Assembly (NCBI GenBank): GCA_016748015.1
Contig: JAAOMT010000570.1
Span: 651,253-715,252, forward strand
Direction: 5' to 3'
DNA: 64,000 bases
Source of the DNA: Geosiphon pyriformis
Taxonomy: Eukaryota > Glomeromycota > Glomeromycetes > Archaeosporales > Geosiphonaceae
Positions within the stretch are counted from its first letter, which is position 1. Each line of letters starts with the position of its first letter. Of the stretch, positions 49,798-62,400 are shown piece by piece. The notes below the pieces were generated by a model. The model was not told the DNA's origin. It was given only the letters and a program-made list of their open reading frames with translations, and did not search any database. The position numbers and the translations under genes are program-made.

Positions 49798-50204
49798 CAA
49801 AAACTTCAACAATGTTTCAATAAAATAAACAATTAATACTCTTTTATTTATAAATATTTTCACATTAAAAAAACACTTAAAACCCAAATTTGAAGCAACA
49901 AATCTTATTTTAAAAGTTATATATACAATAAATTCAAGACAACAACTAAACCAACAAATACTTATTACAAATTAAAGCAGCTTTAAGATTCTATAACTTA
50001 TTTAATACTAGTAAAAATAATTTACAAAATCTGATATTACAATCATTGAAAATTCAATATATTAAAAAGCTTACAAAAATAAAATTTTAATAATTTCAAA
50101 CCAAATTACTTCAATAATTTTATTTTTAATTAATATATATATTATTAATTTACATTTTATTATTTATTATTTAACCAAATTATTAATTATTATTTAATTA
50201 AAAA
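49798..50204. other. AT-rich spacer
   Basis: AT-rich DNA between the Lon-like fragment and the 5-prime end of LINE copy C. No feature was seen. Confidence 0.6.
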
Positions 50205-50352
50205 AACTTTTTTTTCTTTTACATCCACAAATTCTTAAAAAGCACTTTTCTGAAAAAGAAGTTTTTTTTTTATTTTTTTTTGTTAGTATCTCACAATTTC
50301 TCTTTCTAATAATCCCTTTTTTGTGAACTTGAAGGCTGCTTCTAGTGACAAC

Positions 50353-52203
50353 ATGTCTAAAAAAAAGGCACCAAAGGGTGTTTTTCATGGTCCTGCAAAT
50401 GGCTTCTTTTTACAGAAAAAGAAAGTTGTGCTTGAGAATATTAAACACTTGGGTAATGAAAAAAATATCTCTTTAAACAAGTCTGAGTTTGGTGACAATG
50501 TGTTTTCTGGTGTGAATAGTCTGTTTGGTGATAAAAAAGGTGCTAATATAACTGGTATTAATGTTGGGTCTCTTTTAAATTCAGCTGTTAATACTTTTAA
50601 AACAAAGCATGTTAATACTGGTGCTGTTTTTGGTTCTTCACTTAGTTCTTCCAACTTTGATATAGATGATAATGAAAAAGTCTTTCTTTCTTTTTACCTC
50701 TCAATCTCTCTGAATAAAAAGTGGGTTGACCCCAAAATTGTCAAGACTCAGGTAGAGGTCTTAATTAAGAAGTCATTTGCTTTGAACATTAATCTCTCAG
50801 CTGTGGAAAGAAAATCAGTAATGGCAAAAACTCAACTCATCAAAAATTTTTTTTCAACAGTCAATGGTTTTAGGGGAGCCACTACTCCCTTAAAGTTTGA
50901 AGAGATTATTAGATCTATGTTTATTTCAGAGGAAAGCATAAAAAAAGCCACTTTATTGGCCAGAAAGAAAGAGATTATCATAAATAGTGATCTTAAAAAA
51001 CAAGGAATCCATTCAGATTAGGCTGTGGTAATTAAAAAAATTCTCATGAACATGCCTAAAGACATGATCATTACTGTAGTATCCAAATTTAAGAAAATTA
51101 AGTTAATCAAAATTCAATTAGTTAGAATGTGGCAAAAGACTGTAGTGAAGTTTGCTGATTTAAATTAAGCTAATCTGTTGGTCTCAAAATGGTCATTCTT
51201 GATTGGAAAAAATTCTGTGTGCATAATCAAAGCTGTAGGAAATTGTAAGATTTGGGCATCTAGGGATCAGTTCAAGATACTGTTGTTTATTTTGTCTGTA
51301 AGTATAACAGCACATGATTTTGAAACTCTTTTAGAAGAGGCTGGTGAAAAAACTTGCATTATAAACAGATCTATAGAAACTGGTAATAAGATTCACTATG
51401 CTGTGATTGGTTTTGACTCCAATAATAATCTGAAATCTGCTTTTCGCACAAAGCCAATTTTTGGTGGTATTAAACTTTCTTGGGCAAGGATGGATCTGGT
51501 TTGGTGTAAGAAATATGGGAGGTTTAGTTATTCTACTTTGGAATATGATGCATCAGTTGCATTTATTTTTAGGCTTTTAAAAACATTTAAAAGAGTTGTA
51601 TCTGATAAATGTTGTCTTCAGTTGGCAAAGTTGTATAAGAAGAAGAGTGTTCCAATATCTTGCTCTGCTGCCTTTAGTGGCAAATCTTGGGCCCAGATGA
51701 TCTCACTTATTGGTTTTTTTGATGGTTTTCGATTTACTCTTGGTTTTGGTTTCTTTTTCTCTAGTGCCTCAGATTTGAATAGTGGTTTTTCTCCTGTTTT
51801 GGCTGACAACTCATCTTTAGATGCTCAGTTGGCATCTTTGAAATGATCCTTAGAGCTATTAACTGACCAAGTTTTTGACATTGTACATAAGCTTAGCAAC
51901 ATAAAATTGGTGTCACAAGTTTCATCTCTCTCCTCTAAAGCCTTGGCTTCTTTGATTGCCACCAAAAAGAATTTAACTTTGGATATAATTGTGAACAGTC
52001 CTGAGTTGGTACTTTTACCCATCTCTTCTGCTTCTTTTAAAGTTTCAACTTTGGGTCTGAGTAGTTCAAAAGTCTTAACGACCAAGATTAGCAGTTTGAA
52101 ATCTAAGTTGGTGGTTTTTAAGGCCTCTGTTGGTTCAGTTTTGGCAAAGTTAGATCATTTATGTGCTGGTTTGGGTCTTTTGTTATCCTTTTCATCTCAA
52201 TGA
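50353..52203 (+). pseudogene. LINE copy C ORF1, broken
   Basis: Starts at the conserved Met at 50353 (MSKKKAPKGVFHGP); the frame is open from about 50323. CAG to TAG near 51019 and CAA to TAA near 51166 break it. Every change in the zinc knuckle is a transition: CKKYGRFSYSTLEYD has Tyr at two Cys positions and at the His. At the codon where copies A and B have TAA this copy keeps CAG (SWAQMIS). The terminal TGA at 52201-52203 overlaps the ATG of ORF2. Confidence 0.85.
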
Positions 52204-55200
52204 ATGGTTTGATCTAGAAAATAGCTACATGTAATGTTCAAGACATTAATGTTTCTGCCAAGCAGAAAGATGTTGTTTGTTGGTATAAGGATATGAGCAA
52301 CTTGATTTTGATCATTACTAAGACTAAATTGAAGGGTAAAGTTTGTTTGTGGATTGCTGGCAAGTTTGAAGATATCTGTGTGTTTACTTTTGGTTTGAAT
52401 TCTGAATATTTGGATGCCAGTATTGTGGTTGTCATAGACTCTTCTTTGGCAAAACATGTGTACAAGGTTTCTGAAGTGCCTGGTTAGCTTCTATTTATTA
52501 GATTGCTTTTCAAAAATAAACTTTCTGTGTTAGTCTTAGGACTGTATACTGGTGCCTTATCTGTGGTTCAGTTTTTGCAAACTAGAGAAGTCAACTCTCT
52601 TATTACAAAGACTGTTAACGAATCTTTTTTTATCATTTTTGGTGGTAACTTCAATGAAAACAGTTTGCAAAAAAGTGCTAGTTTTAAAAAATGTATTAGT
52701 TTGGGGCTGGCCAATTCTTTGATGAATAGTTTGGTCATGAAAAGTTCTACATAGAAGAATTCAAGGAGTATGGAAAAAACAATTGATTATGTATTGGTTT
52801 CATCAAATTTAGTCAGTGCAATAGTAGATTACAATGTCATGAACATTAGTAATTACTTTAATACTGATCATTAAGCTGTTTCTGTGTTAATAGATCTGAG
52901 CAGTTTGTTAAACACTCAGTTGAACTTTCTTCACAAATAGGCAAATAAAGATTGCTGAAAGTTTGATTTTAAGGGTGCTGATACTGCAAAATAGGACAAG
53001 TTTAAAGATGCTATGGCAGCCAATGTTACCATGTTCTCTGATAATTTTTTTATCTCTGTGCAATTCTCGAATTTGGATACAATATAAGATGCAGTTTGTA
53101 AGATTATAACACTATTAGTTAATGAAATATTTAAGAAGAATTGGTTTAAGGGTTTTGATAGTATTTTTACCAAAGAATCTTCTAGATTTCATAAGCTGAA
53201 GCTTTTGGTCTTGAAAATTGCTAAAGCTTTTTGTGAAAAGAATGTTAATAGGTTTGCTTTCTTTATGGAATGCTGGGATTTTTTGGACAATATTAGGGCT
53301 TTGATTGTACAGAATATGATGCTCTCTGGTGCAAATTTTGTTCATGTATGTTCGGCTCTTTTTAGTGCACAAAAGTCATATTATGCTTCCAAGCTTGCTA
53401 AGTCTTTGTGAGCTAAGAAGTCAAGTATAAGATTGGCTATTGATAGATAGATGGAGAGTTTTGCAGTCAATAAAAGTCACACAATCAGAAGTGTGCTAGA
53501 GCATCCTTTTTGTAAGGTGGTTTTAGACTATTTAATAGTTGAGAATGAACTGATTCTGAAACTTGACCTAGTTAAAGCCAAGGTTAACATTATTATGGAA
53601 GGCTGAACCAGAAAGCATAATGTGGTAAAAGATTTTTTCAATGATTGGTCTTGTCAATATTGGCCTTTGGAATATATTTTTAATGATGCTTTTTCAAATG
53701 TGATGTGTTTAATTAGTATTAATAAGTTACTTGGAGTGGTTTCTAATCTGCTTGATGGCAAAGCTATTGGTTTGTTTGGGGTGTCAAATAAGCTATAAAA
53801 GCATTGCAACAGATCAGTTTTGGATATGCTTTTGGTGCTTTTGAACTTTTGTTTGTCTTATGAGTCAGTATCTAGTACTTGAAAAGAAGCTTGGATCTCA
53901 ATGATTTCAAAACCATATAAGTGAAAGGGAGTTTTTATGAACACTTGACCTATTGCTTTGATTAAGACTGCCTGTAAAATTCTTTCCAAAATTTTCTTGA
54001 ACAGAATTTTTTTGGCATGCAGCACTTTTGATGTCTTACATGAAAACAATTTCTTGGTTCTAAAGGGTATAATAATGCAATCTCCCATTTTTGCTATTGG
54101 TTTGATTATTGAGGATGTTTTGGAAAAGAACCATGAACTCTGGCTGGTCTTGCAAGACATGTGAAAAACTTATGACTCTGTTAGATAGGAGCATCTTAGA
54201 AACAGTTTGGTTAGAATAAAAATGTGTGACAAGTTCATTAGATTTTTTGGTAACATTCACAATAGTCGTGTTAATAGAATAATAACAGATTTTGGTTTGA
54301 CGAGTAAATATCAGGTACATGATGGTTTGGATTAGGAGAAGATGTTCTCACCATTTCTTTGGTGCATATTTTATGATTCTTTTTTGTGTGAAGTCAAGAG
54401 ACAAAAAAGTATATATGAATATAGGCTGAATTCTTATTATGTTACTAAGACTGGTTATTTAAAAGCTTAAGCTGAGTTGACATCTTTTTTTGCTGCTGGT
54501 GCTTTTGTTGATGACACAATCTGGATTGGTAGCAGCCAAATTGCAACTTAACACATTCTTAATGTTGTTAGTGAATTTTTTCAGATCAATAACATTTTTA
54601 TTAATAATGACAAAACTGTGGCAATTCTCATTAATTGCAGAGTTGTATGTTCTAATTTGTCTATTAGTGGTTTGTCTATATCCATTGTCAAGAAAGGAGA
54701 GTCTCATTACTACCTAGGAATTTTTTGTCAACTGAGGATTTATCAAAGTCTAGTTTGGCTAAAGCTAATTCTGATGTCAGATTTTTTACCAATTTGGTTC
54801 TAAGGAAGACCATTTTTGATAAACAGTTTTCATATTTGGTATTGGCAGTTCTCCACCCCATTGTCAATTACAGAACACAGTTCAGTTTTGTTTCTATCAG
54901 TGTGTGTAATAAGTGGAATTTTTTAATTTGCAAGTGCTTAAAACTAAAGTTCAGTCTGTTTCTTGATTTTTCTAATAATGCACTTTGTTATCTTTTATTG
55001 TATGATTTAAAAACTTTTAAGCAAGTTCAAACTGAAAGCAAAATTGCTTCCATTGTATGCTTTGTGAACTCTGTTGGGATTTTGGGTCAGTTGTTTTTGC
55101 ACAGGTTTTATGATTTACAAGTTCTGTTTTGGAGTCCACTTTACTTTTTGGTCTTTCCAGCTTATATTAAAGTCAATGCTTTTGATAATTTTTTGGCAGA

Positions 55201-56885
55201 TGTGGTTCATATTTTTCATGGGTGCAGTCTGTTTCTAGGTGGTCATGTAAACAACTTTTTCCATTTTTGTGGTGGAACTTCTATGTTATCTGTTCTTGGC
55301 AGAACTGACTATTTTAAGTTTCTTTCATCTCTTTGATGATACAGTATTGCTTTTGTTAAACAGCTTTGCAATAAAAATGGAGCAGTTTTTGATTAGAAGA
55401 CATTCAGGCATTGGAAAAAGCTGGACCCATGTGGCCCTATTCCTGATTGGTTTAGGCTTTCTGTTGACTTTCTCAATAGTATAGCTTCTTTTCCTGCCTG
55501 TTTTTCTTCAATGGGAATTATTGAACCTTTGGACATTCTGGAATCTAATGAGTTTGGTTTGATTTATGATCAGTTGCTGAGTCTTGAGATTAACAGCCTT
55601 TCTGTCTATATGGATGAATCTCTGAAAGACTTGGGGAGCATTAACATGAAAGCTGGTGCTGTGGTTTTTTTTAAGGATATAAGCTTGGGTTTGAGAGTCA
55701 GAGTTTTTGGTCTGATGTCTTCTACTTTGGCTAAATTGCAGGTCATCACATTGGTTTTTGAGTGTGTTCCTCCTCTTAGTTCAATTAGTGTCTTTATGGA
55801 CAGTTAGGCTGTCTTGGATACATACAAATCAGAGTTAGATCTAGTTCATCCAGATTTTTGGAATTGCTGTTGGGTCAAGCATTAGCACATTGTAAACATT
55901 ATTAGGAAAAAGGATTTAAATATTAACTGGCACAAAGTAAAAGATTATTCAGGTGTTATAGATAATAAATGTGTTAATACACTTACTGATATGGCTTTTT
56001 TTTTATTCTGGTGTCTTCTTTCTTGTGTGGAAGAATGTTATATTTTAGCTGAAGGTAATATTATTTTTGGTAATTTTAGACACTTTGTTTATGAGATCTT
56101 TTGGTCTATTCATCATGCATACTGGGAGGTTAGTTCAGATTCCAGGGTTTTGGATAATAGTCTGTGCTTGGATGTTAATTGGCTTAGCTCATTATTGGTG
56201 TAGCATCCAAACTTGCACATGACTGCTGGCTTTACTAGTAAATCTATGGCTTGTACTTACACATATTTTATGAAAGCTTTATACCATCAACTGCCAATTG
56301 CTGTTCAGAAGTGCCTGTATGACAAATGTTACCCCAGTGTGTTGTGTTTATATTGTGATGAGATAGAGATTTCTGATCATACTTTTTCTTGTGTGGTTAA
56401 TAATTCTGTTTGTTATTGCTTGTTAGATGCTTATGTTACTGCTTGAGATGCACTCTCTGGTCTCCATCTCTTCTTTAAGTGTTTTTCAATTACTGTCTTT
56501 CTGTATTTCAAATGTTGCAATTTAAACAGCTTTTTGTAAAGGCTTTGTTTTTAAAGAGTGGATTTGGAAAGCTACATTTGTCTTCAGTGGTTCCAAGATA
56601 ACTGGTCAGAAGATTATGGAATTTGTGTGTAACTTATGTCTTGCTTTTAGGAATAAGGTTTGGTTGGTTTGTGCTAAGTATCATGCCTATATGGAAAAGA
56701 ATGAGATGATATTGCATAATGGTTCAGCTCTGGTTTTAGTTTCTGGGCTGTTTGTAGTGCTTTCTATAAGTGTAGTTAAATTGCTGAGTATTGTTGAGAC
56801 TATTGGTATTGGTTTTGGGTTTCATAGGTCTTATTTGTTTTTCTCAAGCATTAAAGACTCAGTCTCTGTACATATAGGTGCCTAA
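52200..56885 (+). pseudogene. LINE copy C ORF2 (APE-RT-RNase H), broken
   Basis: APE: TKTKLKGK (catalytic Glu changed to Lys), FGGNFNEN, IDYVLVSS, FNTDH followed by a stop. RT: LDGKAIGLFGVSNKL, LVLQDM then a stop where copy A has Gln, KTYDSV, and an intact catalytic box FVDD at 54504-54515. A one-base deletion near 54720 (GIFCQLRI in place of GIFLSTED) shifts the frame. RNase H: VYMDES, AKLQ (Glu changed to Lys), FMDS then stop. C-terminal finger CLYCDEIEISDHTFSC is intact. More than twenty stops, nearly all at positions where A or B has Trp, Gln or Arg. Confidence 0.88.
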
Positions 56886-56894
56886 AGTGGTCCT

Positions 56895-56915
56895 GATTGG
56901 CTCAAGTGGCTGGTC
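56895..56915 (+). promoter_or_regulatory. 3-prime UTR hairpin of LINE copy C
   Basis: Arms GATTGGCT and GGCTGGTC, loop CAAGT, beginning ten bases after the ORF2 stop. Confidence 0.6.
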
Positions 56916-58712
56916 GCATGTAGAAAATGCATAATTCATGCCTAATTTAGATCAGTTATTTGATGTATTATATTAGGTAGTGTTTGGACCTCACTCGTAA
57001 AATATATATAAAAAATTTAATTAATAATTTAATTTGTATAATACATATGTATAATTATGCAATATTTCAAATTTTATAATATTAAAAAAATCTTAATTTA
57101 ATAAAATACTTATTAATTTATAAGATATACAGTTAATTTTTAAAATATCAACAAAAAAATATGCTAAAACTCAAAATAATACTATAATTAAATATATAAA
57201 AAAAAGTTTTTCTTTTTAAATAAATATATTTTTAAATTAATATAATTTTTTTTAATTTTTTTAATTTTTTAATAGTACATTCCAATTACTATCTAATACA
57301 AAAAAACAAATTAAAAGTTTTTAATTAAATATAATTTATGTATTTTCTATATATAACTAGTTATTTGAACCAATTAAGACTATATTATACACTTATATAA
57401 ATTACAACATCAATATTTAAGCCAGAAAAAAACAAATATAATCTATAAAAACCAAAACCAACTGCAAATGTTTTATTAATTTTAAGCAAATAAACAATAT
57501 TACTTAACAACTAAAATAATACAAAGTGCAATAATATTAAAACCATTTTTATATTATTTATCAAGTTATTGTTTTTCATATTTATTCTGAATTTAAATCT
57601 AAAATTTCAAATTACTATTCTATAATATTCAATAAATTTGCAAATAAACTTAACTATTATTAAACCTATTTTTTTCTTATTTTTAAACATTACTACTGCT
57701 TTTTTAAACCATTTTTTCAAAATAAAACTCTTATTAATAATTTCATATAAACCAATATCAACTAAACTTGACAAAAAATTTTGAATAATTATTGATATCT
57801 AAAAAGCACTAAATTCAACCAAAAACTGTTAACAAAAAATTATTTTTTGTATTATATTTTTATGTAAACCAGTATTATTTAGACAAATAAAAACATAATC
57901 AAAAAATTTTATCTTATTATACATTAAACACAAAACACCAAAGTAAAATCTGTTATAAAGTTTTTTTTTAATAGCAATTAATAATTTTTTATAAACTGTT
58001 TTTATAAGATAAATATACAAATTTAAAGATATTTTATTAATAAATTTAGTATATATATGGAAATTTAAATACTAAACTAAAATTATATGTAATCAATCAA
58101 TACAGTAAACAAAAAATCCAGTTACAATAACTGTATTAAAATCTGTTTTTTAGTTGATCTAATTAACTAATCTATAAACTTTATGTATAAAATAGTAAAT
58201 ATTACCTAATACTGTTTGATTATTAGTTAAAATAAATCTCTTTTAAATGTAATATTTAAGAAATAAACATAAATAAGCAACAATATTAGCAAACATATCT
58301 ACTTTATTATTGCTTATATTTTTTAAATAGTTTTTAATCTTTATTTACTTAACTAAAATATTTTTATTTCTAATTAAGTTAACAATATGTTTTTGTTTCA
58401 ATCAACAAATACTGCAAAAATCTAAATATTGTAAATTCAAATCTGAGGTATACATATTAATTACAATTTGGCTGTTTAAGTATATAATTATTATATAAAA
58501 TAAAAAAACATATTTTAAAGCCAAAGTAATTATCTGCAATTCAGTCATTATTAATAATATTAGATTTTGAATTTTTACTTTAATATCTATATTAATATTT
58601 GAAAAATAAACTGCTGTTTTATAAATTATAGATAAAAAACCCATATTTTTTAAAGATTTATTAATATAAACAGCAAAACTTCCAAATTAAATTTAATATT
58701 AATAATCATAAA

Positions 58713-59333
58713 CAGTGTTACCGGAGGTTTTTGGTCTCTTTTCTTAAATGTTGTCAATGCTTGTTTGCTGTGAATTCACGTTTTCTGGATGTGGTTGAAC
58801 CTCTAGTAACTGAATTTATCTTCAAATTATCTCCTATAATTTAAACTGCTGGACTTATAAGTAGAATGGCCAATTCTGTGCCAGTTGCTTTATGTAGTTA
58901 CGTTGTAGTAAACATCAACTCTTTCCCAGGAAATGCTTGTCTGGAAGCTCACTAAAAAATGTGTAGTTACTTTGCTGTGAAAGTCAACTCTTCTACAGGA
59001 ATCTCGTCTGTAGACTACTTTAATGATTATAGTAAGAAAATAAAAAGAAAATAAAAAAAATGTAAAAGAAATAGAATTCTGTCAAGAGAAACGTTTTCTA
59101 TCCAGGCCTGGAGTTACTAACAGTTTACTGAAATTAGTAGCTAATCAATTTTGAAATGTTAGTTGGGTTTTGGGGATTTTCCAAGTGCAATAATTAAAGA
59201 ACTTGGTTTTTCAAATTATTTGATATTTATTTCTTTTTGTGTATATAGGAATGGTTCTAAGTAATAAATCTAAAGTAAGATATATTTTCTTGAAGAGAGA
59301 AGCTCTTTTTTTATACAACTTGTCGTAACACTA
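58713..59333. mobile_element. TIR-bounded insertion inside LINE copy D (possible MITE)
   Basis: LINE RNase H homology stops at 58712. The sequence from CAGTGTTACCGGAGG to CGTAACACTA has matching inverted ends (CAGTGTTAC against TAGTGTTAC read from the right). Base composition is clearly less AT-rich than the surrounding LINE relic, so the insertion is younger than the decay. The end resembles those of the 1.4 kb repeats (CACTGTTACC). LINE homology resumes only near 59687, so the right boundary is unsure; no convincing target-site duplication was found. No coding region. Confidence 0.45.
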
Positions 59334-59365
59334 TTCTATGAACTTGAACTTTGCTATTTTCTACA

Positions 59366-59486
59366 ATTTTGCTGAACTAAAGATACATTTTGGCAAACTA
59401 CAAGTTATTTCTGCGAACTATTAGATATTTCGGTGAACTATCAATTATTTCAGCTAATTTATACAAATTTCGGCAAACTTTTGAAT
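59366..59486. repeat. 20-base tandem array, six units
   Basis: Six consecutive units with an almost exact 20-base period (first unit 21), consensus ATTTCGGYGAACTATYARWT. It lies in the same less AT-rich insertion within LINE copy D, directly right of the TIR-bounded segment. It may be subterminal repeats of a larger DNA transposon. Confidence 0.75.
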
Positions 59487-62400
59487 GTTATATAGTTCGG
59501 GGTATTGCATGTTTGATCATCGCAATTAGGTTACATTTGTGTTGTGTACAATTTGGGTTATTAATTAAATGATAATTTCGGACATTTTTTGCTAATGTAA
59601 TAAGTAATAATTTGAAATGATAATATATGCTAATTAATGATAGGAATTATAAGATAATTTCATGCTAAATAATATCTCTAATTTTGTCTGATAACAACAG
59701 CCACAAAATTATTAGAATTTAAGACACTAAAAGAATCACAAATAGAAAACATGTATAAAGAGCCAGAATAAAAATTAGCCATAAATCTGGAAAATAACTT
59801 AAACCAATAAAAAACTGAATTCTTTGAATTCAATTTTTTCTAACAATAAAATATTTTTTAATTCATAACTACCTTATGTTTATCCAGGAATTTGTTATCA
59901 AAAACTATGCCAAATTGTCTTAAAAAATTAATTATACCAAAATAACAAAAATTTCCTAAAATAGCTAACATAAAAAATTTGTTATATTTATAAAAAGCAC
60001 TAAGTAAATTATTAGTTAAAAATATTTTATTATCCAAAAAATTTTTTATTATGTTTACAAAAAAATTGTTTACTGGATTAATCTTTAGTTTTACAAAAAA
60101 TTATAAAAAATTCAAAAATACTTGCCTCAAAATTTGCAAATTCAAGAATTAATAATCAAATAATTATTACTAACAGCATTAAAAAAAGTAATTACTAAGA
60201 CAGTTTTATTCTTTGCTTATAATTGTTTAAAAAACTTCAGTTTATACAAAGATAAATAGTACAAAAATTCACTAAAAAAGTTTTTAGGCAAATTAGTTTT
60301 GATCTTGAATCCCTTTCTCAACAAAGCATTCTATTTGTAATATATGTTTTTTAAAATAAAACCAAACTGAGTTCTATAATTAATAATTGGCTATAGTATT
60401 GTTAATATTAAATAAAAAAATTGTTTATTTATTAAAGTCTTTCTTAAAACCATATTGGAAAAAAATATAATATCTGAATATGCTTTGACCAAATTTGGCT
60501 TAAACAGATCTTTAGTTAACAGAAAGATTTTCAGATATCTGTGTAGTTTATTTTTATATACTATTATAATTAGTATCTTATTAATAAACAAAAAAGCAAC
60601 TTTAATCTTTTGATTAATTAGAATAGCTATTGTTTTCTTATTGTTAATTAAAACATTATTAATAGAAAAAAAATTGCTAAGAATGTCTAAAATATATTGT
60701 GTAGATATATAACTGTTCTTTATCTAAATAATATTATCAACAAAAACTCTAATTACAAGAAAAAATGTTCTGTTTAAATTGGCTTTTACTTTTCCTAATT
60801 TGGTAATAAACTTTAAATTAATATAATATTTACACAAATATTTCTGTCTTTTAACTTTGCACAAAAAAAAATTGTAAAATATTCTTTAAAGCAAAGATAA
60901 AAAAACTTTATTTTAATCCAATTTATTATGCATTTTATATTCATTTGAAAGTTCAAAATCTGTCATCATCTTATTAATTTTATTTATATACAGATTGCCA
61001 AAATATTTAATAAAGTTCTTGTATATTTTTATTTGTCTTAAACTCTATTACAGATAAATTTAGTTAACAAAATTATAAACTTTACACATATCTTGTAATA
61101 TTAGCTATAACTCTTTATCCTTTTTTAAAATATTTTTAATAATTAAATTTACTATAAAAATAAGATTCTAAATAAAAGTGCTCTTAAGCACAAAGAAATT
61201 GTCTCCATAAAACATACCAAAATCACTACAAGCAGAAAAGATATAATTCAAAAAAATTTTTAACAGAATTTTTATTATTATTTCAATTAAAACAATAAAT
61301 CTGGCATTTGTTAACACCCTTTTTTAATTATATGACTTTAAAATTATAGAAACCCAAAATTTTTTTCAAGATCCAAGAATATACTTTAAAACCAAGCAAC
61401 TATTTAACAAATTTAAAAGACATTTTAAAACATTATTACTATAATACTTTTACAATTTATTTAAAATATCAGAAAGACTAATAGCTTTATTATTAAAAAA
61501 ATAGCCAATTATTTGCTTTAATTTCTAAACTTAATTTTTTTTATAATCTTAGAAAATATACTATTATTTACATAATTCAAAAGCATATATTGATATAACT
61601 AAAGACCAAACATTTTTTTATTTGGTCTTTTATAATACTGTTTATTTTATTTTTTATTTTCTTTGACTTCAGAATCAACTTATCATTTATTATTAAATAA
61701 TTCAGCACTATTTTTTAAAAAAGTTATTTTAAACTATTTTTTATTATACAGTCTTTGTTTGTATAAAAGTTTTCTATTTTTTTATTAATGGTTTTCTTAA
61801 TAACTAATATTTTAGTAACTTTAAATTCATAAAACTTAGATTGGTAATAATTTTCTTTAGTTTTAAATAAATAATCAAGAACCATCTTAGACTTTACTTT
61901 ATATTTAATTAAAAACTAAATATTATAAGCTTTAATAGCATTAATTTTCAACCAAATCTTTATAAAATATTTAAAATTAAGAGTATTTTTAGAGACAAAA
62001 ATCTTGACAATCTTAGAAACCAATATTTTCAACCTAAAAAATTTTGAAGATTGTTTGTTCTTTAAAATATTAAACTTATTGAACTAATATTTAGAAAAAA
62101 TTTTATTTGTAGAATCTATTATTATTTTATCCAAACACTTTTATATTATGTTTAAATTATTTTGTTTTTTTGTATCTTAAAAATTGTGTTGAATTGAGCA
62201 TATATTCAAAAATGAACAGTTTTTAAATTATGTTTATTTTAACATATCAGCATTTTTTATTCCAAACTTCTAATAATTATAATTAGTTTGTTTGTGCAAA
62301 GCATTTAAATAAACATTTAAAAAACTACTTAAACTAAGAAATATTAACATAATCTTGTATTTAATATTAAAAAACTCAGATATATTAAAAATTTTACAAC

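Larger units (their letters stand above)
50205..57005 (+). mobile_element. LINE copy C, full length, moderately decayed
   Basis: Same architecture as copies A and B, with a 5-prime UTR block (TTACATCCACAAATTCTTAA) shared with copy B. It has more stops than A or B and is visibly more AT-rich, but the frame can be followed from end to end. The 3-prime end is GGACCTCACTCGTAAA with an A/T-rich tail. Confidence 0.9.

Noticed and set aside
12561-56885. In-frame TAA/TAG at Gln positions in the LINEs, suggesting reassigned stop codons
   Set aside because: TGA and TAG also occur at Trp and Arg positions, and the three cellular genes use stops normally without internal TAA or TAG, so decay explains them.
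57829-58020. A small independent lysine-rich gene
   Set aside because: It aligns to the C-terminal finger region of the LINE ORF2 in copies A-C (KKLYN....GVLCL), so it is part of decayed copy D.
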